In this document: positions 11,451 through 22,989 of the stretch, one piece after another | Layout of the letters: each line of letters starts with the position of its first letter | Numbering within the stretch: position 1 is the first letter of the stretch | Source: Callorhinus ursinus | Lineage: Eukaryota > Chordata > Mammalia > Carnivora > Otariidae | Direction of reading: 5' to 3' | Length of the DNA stretch: 64,000 nucleotides | Assembly: GCF_003265705.1 (NCBI RefSeq) | Contig: NW_020313157.1 | Location: 762,429 to 826,428 of the forward strand | The notes under the pieces: model-generated | Database searches by the model: none | What the model saw: only the letters and a program-made list of their open reading frames with translations | What the model was told of the DNA's origin: nothing | Program-made: the position numbers and the translations under genes

Positions 11451-11567
11451 CACTTCCATTGATCTTTATGAAAAGAAAGGAAGAGAAGCATTTTTAAAAG
11501 AGATCAGCCTACTAATATGAGCTTGTTATTGTTATAAAGGATTTGCTTCACTAGGGCCTGGTGGGCT

Positions 11568-11712
11568 AGCAGCTTCAGCACAATTTGGAGAACTTGTTAG
11601 AAAGGCAAAGTCTTGAGCCCCCCCCAGACCTGGTGGTGATTCAGAAAGTCCAAGGACGGGGCGCATCAAGCCTTTCCAGGTGATACAGATGCAGACTCAA
11701 GATTGAGACTCA
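11568..11712 (+). mobile_element. MER5-type hAT element, degraded
   Basis: 'ttggagaacttgttagaaag', a run of C, 'gtgattcagaaagtcc' and 'ccaggtgatacagatgcag' follow the MER5A consensus order. Termini are eroded. Confidence 0.65.
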
Positions 11713-12764
11713 GGTCTGGGAAGAGAGAAAGGGTCCCTGGAATTAGGATTCAAGGGTTCATAACAATAGGTGGTGGATTAGCCGCTGCTGGAAAAACAGG
11801 CCAAGAAGCTGCCTGCCAGAGGCTTTTGGGAAACGAGAGTGAGAACAATCGCATCCCAGCAACCACAAAAAAACAGAGATTAGTGCATCCTGGGGGAATA
11901 CCTGCAAGGAGAATGCATTGAGTCTAAATGAAAAATAAAAATAAAAAAGAGCCACGTGGGCTTTTATTTATTTATCTGTTTATTTTTTGTATTGGCATGG
12001 GACAGGGAGCTCCAGACTGAAACGCTACTTTTAAAAACTCAAGGGACCTAGAAGAAACATCTAAATGTTGAGTCCCCAAGACGTGTATTCTCTTGTACAA
12101 GTTCTTAAAGGAAAGAAGAGCTAAGTGGCATCTTTACGTTAAATATCCACCGATGTTCCTTCGGACTACAGAGCTGTGTCTTCTGCACCTTCAAGACAAA
12201 GGGAGCTCTTGGCTCCCCATGAGAGAAGAATGGAAGAGCACACAACATGAGTTGTCTTTCAAAAGCCCCCAGGAGACCTCCCTATTTTCCAAAAAGCCTT
12301 CCAGGCCCACAGCATCTCAGACCACTGCATATGTCATTAACTTTATCTACCTGACCAGGAGCCAAGGAGTTTCTACGTGAGGCTCGCCCAGGGCGAAGAC
12401 CCAACAGAAATCCCCTGCATGCAGGGCCCCCTGTTACAAATCTCAACCGTGCTGAGTTACTGGCAATTGCAGATTTGGAGACCGTGTCGGTTTTGGTTCA
12501 TAGACACAGTAGAGAGATCTGACCTATAGGACTATGGATTTAAGGATGTCTTTAGGTTATTTACCAAAAATGAATAAAGGCAAAGCAAAATTACTTAGAG
12601 AAGTAGAATTATAAATTGTTTAAAAATCATATAACTTTGTGAGGAACTCACCACAGATCATTTCACGAGGCTTATTTTATTCACATTTCCAAATAATCAT
12701 GCCTACATGGTGAAGATTTCCCATTCTCTGCTTGTCTGCCTGCATTTGTTTAAAATCACCTTGA
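11713..12764. other. No recognised feature
   Basis: About 1 kb unassigned, with an A-rich patch at 11930-11948. Open frames at 11703-11921 and 12093-12380 show no family similarity. Confidence 0.5.
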
Positions 12765-12966
12765 GGGTGCCTGGGTGGCTCAGTGGTTAAGCATCTGCCT
12801 TTGGCTCAGGTCATGATCCCAGGGTCCTGGGATTGAGCCCCGCATCGAGCTCCCTGCTCTGCGGGAAGCCTGCTTCTCCCTCTCCCACTCCCCCTGCTTG
12901 TGTTCCTGCTCTCGCTGTGTCTCTCTCTGTCAAATAAATAAATAAAATCTTAAAAAAAAATAAAAT
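12765..12966 (+). mobile_element. CAN-SINE, sense
   Basis: Complete: 'gggtgcctgggtggctcag' head, 'gggattgagccccgcatc' B-box region, CT-rich body, 'caaataaataaataaaatct' and an A-rich tail. Flanks 'aaaatcaccttga' (12752-12764) and 'aaaatcaatttga' (12967-12979) are target duplications with two differences. Confidence 0.96.
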
Positions 12967-13074
12967 AAAATCAATTTGATACATTTACTATCAAAGACTT
13001 GATCAAATACAAGCCCTTAATACATCCTAGGCCCAGTACTAAGCCCTTTGAGGCCACTCTCTCAAATACCGATG

Positions 13075-13255
13075 CCCCAAATATTTATTGATTGCCTATT
13101 CTATGCTCGGCTCTTCCCACAGGGGATTTATCAGCAAATAAAATACATCCAAATCCCAAACTTACATTCTAGTTGGAGTGTGGAGGAGTTGAGACAATAA
13201 ATAAATAAGTAAATGTAAAATATATCAGATGACAAGTGCTATGGAGAAAAAGGGG
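13075..13255 (-). mobile_element. L2-type LINE fragment, antisense
   Basis: 'caaatatttattgattgcct', 'cttacattctagttgg' and 'gacaagtgctatggag' are the usual antisense L2-associated blocks, in order. Confidence 0.55.
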
Positions 13256-13264
13256 ACAGAGACC

Positions 13265-13440
13265 GCAATGTCTACCATTTTCAGGCTAAGTGATAAGTCC
13301 TTGTATTATATTATTTTGTAGATGAGGAAGTGAGGCTCAAAAGGTTAACTTACTTGCCTAAAGCCACAAGGCTAGTAGGTGGCAGAATTTTATCTGAATC
13401 CATAGCCTGATGCTTAATTATCCGGCTCTTGACCACCTTC
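13265..13440 (-). mobile_element. MIR SINE, antisense
   Basis: 'gtagatgaggaagtgaggct', 'acttgcctaaagccacaagg' and 'ctagtaggtggcagaattt' form a clear antisense MIR core. Confidence 0.85.
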
Positions 13441-13479
13441 CTGGCACCCTATTGCTTTAAGGTTGAAAGGGAGCCATGA

Positions 13480-13860
13480 AGGAGTGTGGTCATGTTCCCT
13501 GCAGATTCACTGCTCCCTGCCCTGGAAGATGACTGGCTGACGTCATCAACAGGGTACAGCTCCTTCTAGCAGCCTGCTGGGTTGTGGGGATGGAGAGTTC
13601 AGGCAAGTGAATGGAGAAAAGAAGGAGCCCAGGGAATTTATCCCAAAGTTCATCTTGGGCCAGCTGTACCCCTATCTCTTTCTGAGTTCAATCTCTCTCA
13701 TGCCCTCCTGGCTTAGGGGTGATAACCTGTGTTTTAACAGCCCCAGGCACTGCACTGTCTCTGGTTTCCTTATACCCCTGCCCATAGATTGATAAGCAAT
13801 CTGCTTATTGAACTCTCCTTAAATCAGATGATTTGGGTATTTCTGGTTAGCCATCACCAA
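13480..13860 (+). mobile_element. Probable ancient LTR, family not named
   Basis: Features typical of mammalian LTRs of the ERVL group: 'catcaacagggtacagctcc', 'ttctgagttcaatctctctc', 'ggcttaggggtgataacctg' and a late 'attgaactctccttaaat' (commonly 'attaaactctcttcaaa'). No proviral interior is present. Confidence 0.45.
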
Positions 13861-14441
13861 CAGTGGCCAAAAGGAAACACAGACATACAGGCCCCCTTGT
13901 TTAATGTCACAAAGGTACCCCTGGAAATGGGAATATTAACAATACTGGGGCATTATGGCACTGTTGTGACAAAGCCCTGTTGAGATGAATACTGGCTCCC
14001 TAATTTATTACCTAGGCACCAGACAACAAGGCAATTCAGCGGAAGCTATTCCCACCTTCACAGGGGCTTTCAAATTTGGGGAGTGTTGGGTGCTATGAGG
14101 TTAAAATGTGGCCTAGGTTCGCCCAACACTCATGGCGTATAGTGGCTATGAAATTCGCATATTCAACAGCTCCCTAGCAAGTGAGAGAATCACAAGTTAA
14201 TTTATCCTTTCAAAAACAAGCCAACTCTCTGCTGGGAATCAAACACAGACACAGTAAAATAAATGATGTTAATTGTGGAAAAACACTGTAAGGAAAATAA
14301 GCAAAAAAGACTGGTAACCACCCTCAAATTTAGGAAGAGATGTTAGAGTTGGCTTGTGCAGAGAGCAAAAGATTGTATTCACTGCCTTGTGCTGGGTGGG
14401 GCTCTAAAGATCAGCCTGCAAAGGCAGCACTAAACCAAATA
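13861..14441. other. No recognised feature
   Basis: Unassigned. Short open frames at 13789-13983 and 14340-14561 are not gene-like; the second runs into the adjacent transposon. Confidence 0.5.
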
Positions 14442-14933
14442 CAGTGCTGCCCCCTTCCCCCATCCATGGTTTCACTTTCCCAATTTCAGTTACCCACAGT
14501 GGTCAATCACAGTCCAGAAACAGATGATCCTCCTTCTGATATATGGTCAGAAGGTCGATAGCAGTCTAATGCTATGTCCCAACACCCATGTCATTCAACT
14601 CCTTTCATCGAACACACAGGCATTTTAGCATCCCATATCATCACAAGAGGAAGACCAGTATAATGGTAGAGTAAAATAAGATATTTTGAGAGAGAGAAAG
14701 AGAAACCACATTCATATAACTTTTATTAGATTATATTGTTAGAATTGTTCCATTTTATTATTAGCTATTGTTGTTAATCTCTGACTATACCTAATTTATA
14801 AATTAAACTTTATCACAGGTATGTATGAATAGGAATAAAAACGTAGTACCCAGAGCATTTGGTACTATTCGCAGTTTCAGGCATCCACTGCAGGTCTTGG
14901 AATATAATCCCCAGAGATAAGGGGGGACTACAG
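14442..14933 (+). mobile_element. Tigger1-type mariner, internally deleted
   Basis: The left end 'cagtgctgcccccttccccc', followed by a 'ggtttcac...cagttacccacagtgg' block, pairs with the right end 'gataaggggggactac'. The right interior ('ctattgttgttaatctctga', 'tttataaattaaactttatc', 'caggtatgtatgaatagg') is Tigger1 3' sequence. TA dinucleotides flank both ends. The transposase region of the full element is gone, leaving about 0.5 kb. Confidence 0.85.
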
Positions 14934-15224
14934 TATGCCACTACCACTCACCAGCCAGAACCAAAGCCAGTGCTTTCCAATTTTAAATCAGTCATAGTTC
15001 ATATCAGTGTAGGATACTCAGGTCTTTCAGAAGTCTATTCCAGTGCCTTAGACCGCTCATCACAGCTAGAACCATTGAGTTTCACACATCCTGGGGGCTC
15101 CATTCACATCCTGATCCATGTGTATGGCACCCCCTGGACTTGTGCAGTGCACAGACTGTGGGGACGTATGCACTGACCCTGAAAGCAGAACAGTGATGAA
15201 CATGGATAACAATTACAGCTACCA
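14934..15224. other. No recognised feature
   Basis: Unassigned spacer; the open frame 14859-15176 begins inside the transposon and is not gene-like. Confidence 0.5.
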
Positions 15225-15325
15225 GTTAACAACAGCAGTTAGAGGCATTAGTATCTACTAGGTGTTAGGCATTGTGCTAGGAGCTTTGGGCATATTCTGA
15301 TTCCTGCAACATTTCAATGTGGCAT
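15225..15325 (-). mobile_element. MIR SINE, left part, antisense
   Basis: 'ctactaggtgttaggcattg' and 'gtgctaggagctttgggcat' match the antisense MIR end. It appears to continue at 15805 on the other side of an inserted LTR. Confidence 0.6.
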
Positions 15326-15329
15326 TCAG

Positions 15330-15795
15330 ACTTTAAGGTGACCCTCAATGAGAATGACTTCTGGGGTTCATACCCTTGTATAATTTCCTCGAGTGTAGTG
15401 GACCTGTGACTTGCTTCTAATCAGTAGAATGTGGTAAAGGTCATGGAAAGTCACATTGTGATTATGTTGGATCTATATCTATATACCTTTGGGTGGCCTC
15501 TACAACATCACGGCAGCCTCTCGTAGCTGAGAGGCCAAGAAGCCAACAAGAAGCCCTCAGAATTAGAGTTAAAAGGAAATGAACTGTGTCAATACCCCAA
15601 GTGAGCTTAGAAACAGATCCCCAATCAAGCCCCAGGATAAGAACACAGCCCACTGGACACCTTCACTGCAGCTTTGTGAGACCCTGAGTAGAGGACAGAG
15701 CTAAACTCTGCCAAACTCTTAACCCATAGAAACTGGGATAATGGTTATGTGTTAAAACTGCTAAATCTGTGGTGATTTATAACAGAATAAAAAAT
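15330..15795 (+). mobile_element. Solo LTR, MLT1-class (ERVL-MaLR)
   Basis: 'gtagtggacctgtgacttgc', 'ttctaatcagtagaatgtgg', 'agcttagaaacagatcccc' and 'aaatctgtggtgatttataa' follow the order of an MLT1-class LTR. It sits between two halves of a MIR. Confidence 0.6.
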
Positions 15796-15804
15796 GCATG
15801 CGTT

Positions 15805-15990
15805 TAATGAAGGCAAGATTAATACCATCATTTTCCAAATGAAGAAATGGCACTATTGAATCCAGGAAACTGAGCCAAGGTCACACAGTAAATGGCGCTG
15901 AAGCTTAAACCAAGGCCTGCCAAGTTCTGAAGTCTGTGGGCTTGACCACAGCCAGCATACCACCCGACATATTGCACTCTGCATTCACTG
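15805..15990 (-). mobile_element. MIR SINE, right part, antisense
   Basis: 'ccatcattttccaaatgaag', 'ctgagccaaggtcacacag' and 'agtctgtgggcttgaccac' are antisense MIR core and tail. Confidence 0.75.
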
Positions 15991-16044
15991 AGGCGAAAAC
16001 TCACCCAGAAATCCCAGAATCTGTTCTTTAGTAGGATTGTAGAA

Positions 16045-16478
16045 CGCTGCACAGTGTCCTCCAAAGAGTTATGTACAAGTCCTGACTCCTGATACCTGTG
16101 CATGTGATCTTATTTGGAAATAAGGTCTTTGCAGATGTAATGAAGTTAAGTATCTCGAGATGAGGTCATCCTGGATTTAGGGCGGGCCCTAAATGCAATG
16201 AGGAGTGTACCCAGAAGAAGAGGAGAGGACACACAGAAACACAAAAGAAAGGTCATATGAAGATGGAGGTAGATGACTGGAATAATGGAGTCACAAGCCA
16301 AGAGATGCAAAGCATTGTCTGGAGTCAGCAGAAACTGAGAGGGAAGCATAGAGTGGTTCCAGAAGGAACCAACCATGTCAACACCTTGATTTTGGACATC
16401 CAGTCTACACATCTGTAACAGAATACATTTCTACTGTTTCAAGCCATCCAGTTTGTGGCAATTTGTTACAGCAGTCAT
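16045..16478 (+). mobile_element. Solo LTR, MLT1 (ERVL-MaLR)
   Basis: Nearly full length: 'ttatttggaaataaggtctt', 'tgcagatgtaatgaagttaa', 'gatgaggtcatcctgg', 'caacaccttgattttggac', 'ccatccagtttgtggcaatt'. No internal proviral genes. Confidence 0.9.
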
Positions 16479-16559
16479 TGATCGCCTGTGTTGTCCTAGG
16501 TTCTTTATTAACTGTTAGGATCTAATTTTCTAAAGATCAACACAAACAGGCCATTTACG

Positions 16560-16700
16560 TTCTGAGGAAGCAAGAGAAATAGTAGAAAGGGCTTTGGTTT
16601 CAGGCAGAAAAGTGGAGATCTCGTTGCCACTTTAGGGATGAGCTTGACCAAGTCACTCAACCTCTTGGAAATCCTTCCCCCACCTACTATGTAAGTTATC
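16560..16700 (+). mobile_element. MIR SINE fragment
   Basis: 'ggctttggtttcaggcagaa', then 'gagcttgaccaagtcactca', then 'acctcttggaaatcc' fit the sense MIR core. Confidence 0.6.
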
Positions 16701-16733
16701 ATTTCCCAATACAAGGCCATATGGGTCTGTCAT

Positions 16734-17235
16734 TGTGATGGTTAATTTTGTGTGTCCATTTCACTGGGCTAAGGGATGCCCAGATGGCTGGTGAAACATT
16801 ACTTCTGGGTGTGTCTGTGAGGGTGTCTCCAGAAGAGATTAGGATTCCAATCTGTAGACTGAGTGAAGAAGATCGCCCTCTCAGACGCAGATGGTCATCA
16901 TCCAATCCTTTGAGGGCCTGATTAGAGCAAAAGAGGCAGAGGAAGGGGGGATTTGCTCTCTTATTTGAGCTGGGGCACCCAACTCCTGCCTCGTGACTGT
17001 GGTGCTCCTGGTTTGTGGTCTTTAGACTCACAGTGGCACACCTCATTCTCAGGCCTTTGGTTTAGATTGGAACCAAACCACTGGTTTTCCTGAGCCTCCA
17101 AGCTTGCAGATGGCCAATTGTGGGACCACTCAGCTCCATAATCCTGTGAGCCAGTCCCTCATAACAAACCTCACTGTGTGTATGTATCTCTCTTTCTCCT
17201 TCTCTCTCTCTTTCTGGAGAACCCTAATTCAATAA
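16734..17235 (+). mobile_element. Solo LTR, MLT2-type (ERVL)
   Basis: Classic start 'tgtgatggttaattttgtgt'. Then 'gggctaagggatgcccagat', 'gggtgtgtctgtgagggtgt', 'catcatccaatcctttgagg', and near the end 'tttctggagaaccctaattc'. About 500 bases, the usual length for this LTR. A CT-rich stretch occupies 17187-17212. Confidence 0.88.
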
Positions 17236-17354
17236 TCAAGACAGATTTCTACCCCCCCCCCACTGACAATGAAATCAGCAGGATTTTTAGCCATTTATTG
17301 GAAGATAGTGTTTCTTTTAAAACAAGCTTCATGGGTAGCAGAATTATAGAGAAG

Positions 17355-17597
17355 TATTTCAGATAGTGGACTCTGGACTGCAATCCCAGGGTTCAAATCC
17401 CAGGTCTACAACTTATGAGCTGTGTGACACTGACAACTTTACTACAACTCTCTGTGCTTCAGGTTTTTTTTTTTCTTTCATTTATTAAATAGAGCTAATA
17501 ATAGTACCTACTCTATAGGGCTGTTTGGAGGAATTTGAAGAAGTTAAACTATATGATTAATAGGAATCACTCAATAAACATTAGCTGTTGTTATTAA
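17355..17597 (+). mobile_element. MIR SINE, near full length
   Basis: 'agatagtggactctggactg', 'agggttcaaatcccaggtct', 'cttatgagctgtgtgacact', a T-run at 17466-17475, 'gctaataatagtacctactc' and 'caataaacattagctgttgt' cover the MIR consensus end to end. Confidence 0.92.
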
Positions 17598-18131
17598 ATG
17601 GAGAAATGGTGTTTAAACAGGACCCCTTATAGCCAATTAGAGTGCCCCCCATTCTCCTCCTCATCCTTCATCAGCTTTTACTTAAGGTGAAGACTGAGTC
17701 TGCATTTGTTGCACTAAAAATACTTATTGACTGAGAATGCCTATAGCCAATGCTCATGCATATTTCTGGGTATGATTAATTATTAAGCATAATAGCAGTG
17801 TGAAATTGTTGCTTCTTCTTGTCTACGTTCTGAGGACAGGGAACAATTTCTTTCTCTGGAAAGACCACAAACCACTCCCATCAGGTGAGATTCTCAGGGA
17901 TACACAGCCACATTTTCACTGGGAAGGCTAAGAGGGTTTGGAAAAATAAATACATAATTCATTTTTATGTCCCTGGTTACTCATTCGTTAAATGGTGCCT
18001 CTGGACATCAGGACGAATTGCAACATGAAAGTTATGAATTGGGATATAGGCAGATGTTTATTTAATTAATAATTAATTTGACTGGATTTAAGATGGTTTC
18101 GCCAGGCATTTATGAAGTCCTCCTACACTCA
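17598..18131. other. No recognised feature
   Basis: Unassigned; AT-rich TTAAT run at 18058-18080. Confidence 0.5.
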
Positions 18132-18318
18132 TGGTTCGTAAAATGAGCAGACACTGCAATCACCTGGGTAGCTTGATACAAATTCAGATGTACTGACTCT
18201 AAGCCCCAGTATCTGATTCAGCTGGTCTGGGGTGGAGTCCCCAAATCCACATTTTTAACAAATCCTTAAGTGACTCTTGTGTAGGCTGCCTCGAGACCCA
18301 TGCTGACAAACAATACCC
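18132..18318 (+). mobile_element. MER5-type hAT-Charlie element
   Basis: 'gcagacactgcaatcacctg', 'ccccagtatctgattcag', 'ctggtctggggtggagtccc' and 'aatccacatttttaac' are close to the MER5A consensus. Confidence 0.85.
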
Positions 18319-19417
18319 TAGAGGGATACCCAACACTCCTGGGTCCCTCTGCAGACTAGAGCTAGCTTCCTTTCTTCCCTGGTATTTTTCCAGGATTCCT
18401 GACAAGGGAAGAATTAAGTTCTCCCCAAGACACTTCTCTGGGACAGGTACCTGAATGCCTGTGCTGGGAGAGCCGGGCTGTGAGGTTGTGGAATATTTCC
18501 ACCTGGTATGCCGCGGGTTGACTGAAGCAACAGAGAGGGTCAATTCATCAAAGTGTCCAGTCCCTAATTCAAGAAGAGCACATTCTATCTGGAATATCTG
18601 AACCCTCCCTAGGGTGCAGGAGACAGGGCGGGAGGCTGAGTTAGACCTCCCTAACTCTCATTTCAGGAGAGGACTACACTTGGGTCAATGAACATGATTA
18701 GTATTGATCTTCCTTTGGGGCAGAATATTTCTACCAACCAGCTTGCTTCCTTTCAAATTTAAAGGAGAAGACACAAAGGCCAAAAGCAGTTTTGATGCTC
18801 TTTATACAATATAGAGCTACATCTCAGGTTCAGAAACTATTTCATACTGACCCCACATACCAGTTTCACCAGACAGATACAGTCACCAGGTACAATATCC
18901 TCTGTTGAGTGTGTTATTACAAATGAGTACCCTAACAGTACCTAACACAATGTAACAGTAGCCAGGACAGGCTCTTTGCAGCAAGAGTAGGGACCAAGGC
19001 TCTACTTGGGATTTTTTATGTAAACACACATCAAGAATAAAGATTCAGTCCATCCTTAATTTGGGACCTTGAAAACAAACAAACCAAAAATTCATTTGCA
19101 AAAATTAATAGTTGGTCAAATAGTAAGAACACTAGGTTTTTGGAGCTACTGATGGGTAAAATGTGAGATGAGGTAGAATAGAACCGACTGACTAGAATTT
19201 ATCTTGTATCATGGAGAAGTGATGTCTAGAACTAGTAAAAGGCCAATTCAGAATTTGGGGGTTGTAGTTTTAAAGACTCAAAGAGATTGTGGAAACTAAC
19301 TTGTTAATCACATGAAGAGAGAGGGAGAGGGTAATATTTACGTTCATTTTATTAAGTGCTATGCTTAATAATAACCAATTACAAAGGATGTATTAAATAA
19401 AGCATTAATAAAAGACA
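18319..19417. other. No recognised feature
   Basis: About 1.1 kb unassigned. The minus-strand frame 18199-18543 overlaps the MER5 element and is not gene-like. Confidence 0.5.
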
Positions 19418-19560
19418 GTCAAATCTGACTTAGAAACCTGGGTCTACTCTTTATACTGACTTTGGGGATCTAAACCTCAATTCCTTGATCTGTAAAATGG
19501 AGACAATACATATTCTTAATAATTATTGGTGATATTTCTTAAGTTTTATATGCACCACCA
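19418..19560 (+). mobile_element. MIR SINE fragment
   Basis: 'tgacttagaaacctgggtct' and 'ctcaattccttgatctgtaa' followed by 'aatggagacaatac' match the sense MIR core. Confidence 0.7.
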
Positions 19561-19624
19561 ATGGTCCTGGAGATGGTGGTAGGATAGAAATTTTTTTAAA
19601 TGTTGTTTAATCAAAAGTGTATTA

Positions 19625-20169
19625 GACTGTATAACCCAACAGTTCTGCTCCTGGGTATATTATCCAAGACACATAGGTCCACACAGAAACTTGTGCATGA
19701 GTGTTCATAGTACCATTACTCATAATAGTCAAAAAGTGAACACAACTCAAATGTCCATCAGTGGATTAAAGGATAAACCAATGGTGGTAGATCCATATAA
19801 TGAAATACTATTCAGCCACGAAAAGGGATGAAGTATTGATAGATGCTATATGTAGATAAGCCTCAAAAACATGATGCTCAGTGAAACAAGCCAGACACAA
19901 AAGATCACATATTGTATTATTCCTTTCATATGAAATATACAGAATTGGTCAGTTCATAGAGATGGAAAGTGGGTTAGAGGTTACCCAGGGAATGGGGGAA
20001 GGGGGAAATTATTTAATAGCTACACAGTGTTCTTTTAGGGGAATGACGATGTTTTAAATGTAGATATGGGTGGTGGTTGCACAACATTGTGAATGCGCTA
20101 AATACCACTGAATTGTGCACATTAAAAAGGTTAATTGCATGTTATGTGAATTTCACCCCAATAAAAGAG
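19625..20169 (+). mobile_element. Old L1 3' end (L1M-type)
   Basis: 'cagttctgctcctgggtata', 'ccaatggtggtagatccata', 'tgaaatactattcagccac', 'ggtggttgcacaacattgtg' and 'ccactgaattgtgcacatta' are L1M ORF2-end and 3' UTR blocks. A 10-bp duplication 'aagtgtatta' flanks it at 19615-19624 and 20170-20179. Coding potential is lost. Confidence 0.9.
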
Positions 20170-20179
20170 AAGTGTATTA

Positions 20180-20549
20180 AAAATAGGTTATTGTTTAGAT
20201 TGAGGCTATATTTGGTAATTGTTTTTTAATGAGTCAATTTGAGGAAAAATATCAAGGAAATAATAATGTGGTATGTGTACCTGACAAAAAAAATGTAAAG
20301 GTGACACTTCATTGATTCACTTTTAGGAAACTAAAATTCATTCCCTTCCTAATAGGCAGGGTGAAGTGCATCCCAAGAAAAGGAATGGGCAGGTACCCCC
20401 TTAGTCTATGACACAGTGAGTGGAAACAAGGAAAGGCCCTTCATTGATGGGAGTTCCAGCAAGCACAGAAGACCAGGGGCCTATCCAGCTGGGAGAACAA
20501 GGGAGTGGGTCTCAGGGTGTCTGCCGAAAGCTACAGCTGTTAAACACCA
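20180..20549. other. No recognised feature
   Basis: Unassigned spacer with an open frame at 20420 that runs into a MIR. Confidence 0.5.
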
Positions 20550-20640
20550 GTGCCTTAACCCTGAGTGGAGAGAGCGAGACTCTGCCACTAATTAGCTGGA
20601 TGACCTTGGGCAAGCTCCCTCAGAATGCAGTTCTTACACC
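20550..20640 (+). mobile_element. MIR SINE fragment
   Basis: 'gagcgagactctgccactaa' then 'ttagctggatgaccttgggc' match the MIR core; the 3' half is lost. Confidence 0.75.
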
Positions 20641-20904
20641 CTTCAGCTGATGAGTGCTCTGCAGTCCTCCTCTATGGATGATCACCACCCTGGGTCGGCT
20701 TTCTCCTTGGCGATGCCACTGTCGCAGTGATAATTTGCATATATTATCCCATTTATTGCCATGACAATCACATGAGGGGAGGGCTGTCTGATCCCTGTGA
20801 TAGTGTGGTTTATAATAAGAAATATGTATTTGGTCTTCATACATATTTCTGGCGCAGAGCTCCTAAAGCCCTTGGAATTTCCTAAGTGATGAAAGGACAA
20901 AGGT

Positions 20905-21315
20905 GTCTCCTGTTATGCTAATGAGGTGACTTTTGGACTCCACCTGAAGATGAGGGCTGGTTGTAAGAAAAACTAACCTTGTGATTAGAGGATTGGAACT
21001 TTCAGTCCCACCCCCAATCCCTGGGGAGTGGGGAGTGGCTGGAGATTGAGTTCAGTCACCAATAGCCAAGGATTTAATCAATCATGCCTATGCAACAAAG
21101 CCTCCATAAAAACCCAAAAGGACCAGGTTGGGTTACTGAACCCAAGGAGGGGTCACAGTCTGAGTCTGAAACCGGGAGGGAATAGTGTGTGGGACTGAGC
21201 CCTTCACCTGTGGGATCTGATGCTGTCTACAGGTAAATGGTGTCAGGACTGAGTTGAATTGTAGGACACCCTGCTGGAGTTGGAGAACTGATTGGTGTGA
21301 AAACCCTTCCTGACC
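20905..21315 (+). mobile_element. Solo LTR of an endogenous retrovirus, subfamily not named
   Basis: 'gttatgctaatgaggtgact', 'ccttgtgattagaggattgg', 'gttcagtcaccaatagccaa', 'ggatttaatcaatcatgcct', 'gcctccataaaaacccaaaa' and 'ggtgtcaggactgagttgaa' occur in the order of a common mammalian LTR with a TATA-like 'cataaaaa'. No proviral interior is present. Confidence 0.7.
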
Positions 21316-21339
21316 ACATCAAAATCATGTGCAGAACTT

Positions 21340-21460
21340 TAATCCCCTTTTGGCTTAATCCCCTTAAAACTGAGATGCAAAGAGATTCCATGATGTATCA
21401 AAGGTAGTAGGTAGAGGTAGAACTCACAGGTAGGTCTGCCTGTTTTTAACCATGGCAACA
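21340..21460 (-). mobile_element. MIR SINE fragment, antisense
   Basis: 'ccccttaaaactgagatgca', 'aagagattccatgatgtatc' and 'ggtagaggtagaactcacag' match the antisense MIR core. Confidence 0.6.
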
Positions 21461-22390
21461 TGGCAAAGGGGCCATAAGCCCTCTTTCCTGACGTTCACAG
21501 CTTCTTCCTCTTCCTCTTTTCTCGGACTCCTGGGTTCCAAAGCATACAAGTCAGATCATTTCCCAGTCAACACTGTAATGGGAGTTGGGACACCCCCGGG
21601 CTAGATAACCACTAAGGTCCCTCTAAGCCCTGAAATTATTATGATTACTTTTCACCTTTGTACTCCAATATGCAGTGAACATTCCACCGAGGAACAGATA
21701 TGCTAAACTCAGTGAGGTCTTTTAGAAGGAAATTACAATCTGGTCTGAAATCAGAAATGCACTTATTATGTTCATATTTCCTTCCCAGCAGCATGCAGAC
21801 ATATCATTCCAAATATTTTAGCACTGGATAGATTAGACATAAAACGAAAGATGGGTTTCTAACCCAGGCTGCAACACTATTTTTGCTTAATGTTTCTGGC
21901 CATGTCAAGTAGAACATTCTCATAAAGTGCAATGTATACATTAGCTGGGGAGCATAAATCATCCATAATTATAATATCCTTCACCCTGAGAGGCCTTTAG
22001 TGTTTCCTTTATAAAAGTTACACAGTTGAGACCTGCACCTGGCTAATAGATCGGCCCTCCCTGAAAACACAATTATGCCACATGCAGAGCTGGGAAGTAG
22101 TTTTGCATACCTGCTGTCCCTGTAGGTCACACACAATGGCTTCCCACTATGGTCTTAACCGCTGGCTGCCTGGAAGCTCTGTGTCGGAGAGGATGCTGGG
22201 GACGGTGGGGCTTGCCCAGGATGGCATGGAGCCGGGTCCACAAAAGACCTCTCAGAGAAAGACCTGCTGGCCAGAGGGCACCCCAAGGAGCCTGTGAACT
22301 CATACAGAAGTCCTAGGTCCTTGGGGTTGGAGCATCTTTGGGGAAAGGGCTGGGGATGCTGCTGACTCAGAACCTCCCCTTCAAAGGATG
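21461..22390. other. No recognised feature
   Basis: Unassigned, about 0.9 kb. Open frames at 22082-22297 and on the minus strand at 22155-22430 have no family resemblance. Confidence 0.5.
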
Positions 22391-22450
22391 GGCTAGGTGC
22401 CAGGCACTGTGCTAGGTGCTGGACCTGCAAAGGATATGGAGATGGGTGGG
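22391..22450 (-). mobile_element. Short L2-type fragment, antisense
   Basis: 'gtgccaggcactgtgctagg' followed by 'tgctggacctgcaaagg' is the usual antisense L2 end. Confidence 0.4.
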
Positions 22451-22989
22451 GAGCCAGAGGAGCTCAATGTCAATGTGCTGAATGTGTGGTGAGGGATACC
22501 ATGAGAAAAGACAGTGTCACACAACACGGAGGGCTTGCTGCAGCAGACAGTGGGAGGGAGCACGGCCACAGTGGTCACTCGCCTGGGCCTCCCGTTCAGA
22601 GGGGTGTTGGATGGGAACCACTGGCCTTGTGCTCAAGCAGAGCTTTGGCATAGCATTGCAGAGCCTGTAACTGTGGAAATGAATTAAAAGTGCTACTTTA
22701 GCAGATTTAAACAGGTGGTCAGAGAACAGTTTCTGAAACTCTGTTTTTTTGCATTTCTTTATTTTTAAAGAACCCATAAATTTTCCACCCTGATTCTCCT
22801 GCCGGGTGGCAGGGGAGTCCTCTTTCCATTCCTCAGCTGGCAGAGGCTGCTGGCTGTCACTTTCTTTCTAACTTGGTATATTACTCCACAGAAAAAGGTC
22901 CAACTTTCCGGCATCCTTGCAGCTAGGTTCGATCATGTGGCTCTCCATATTTTGAGATATTAGCGGGAGTTTCCTAGTACAGTTTTGAC
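22451..22989. other. No firmly recognised feature
   Basis: Around 22895-22940 'ccggcatccttgcagctagg' recalls an ancient mammalian repeat I cannot name. Confidence 0.4.
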
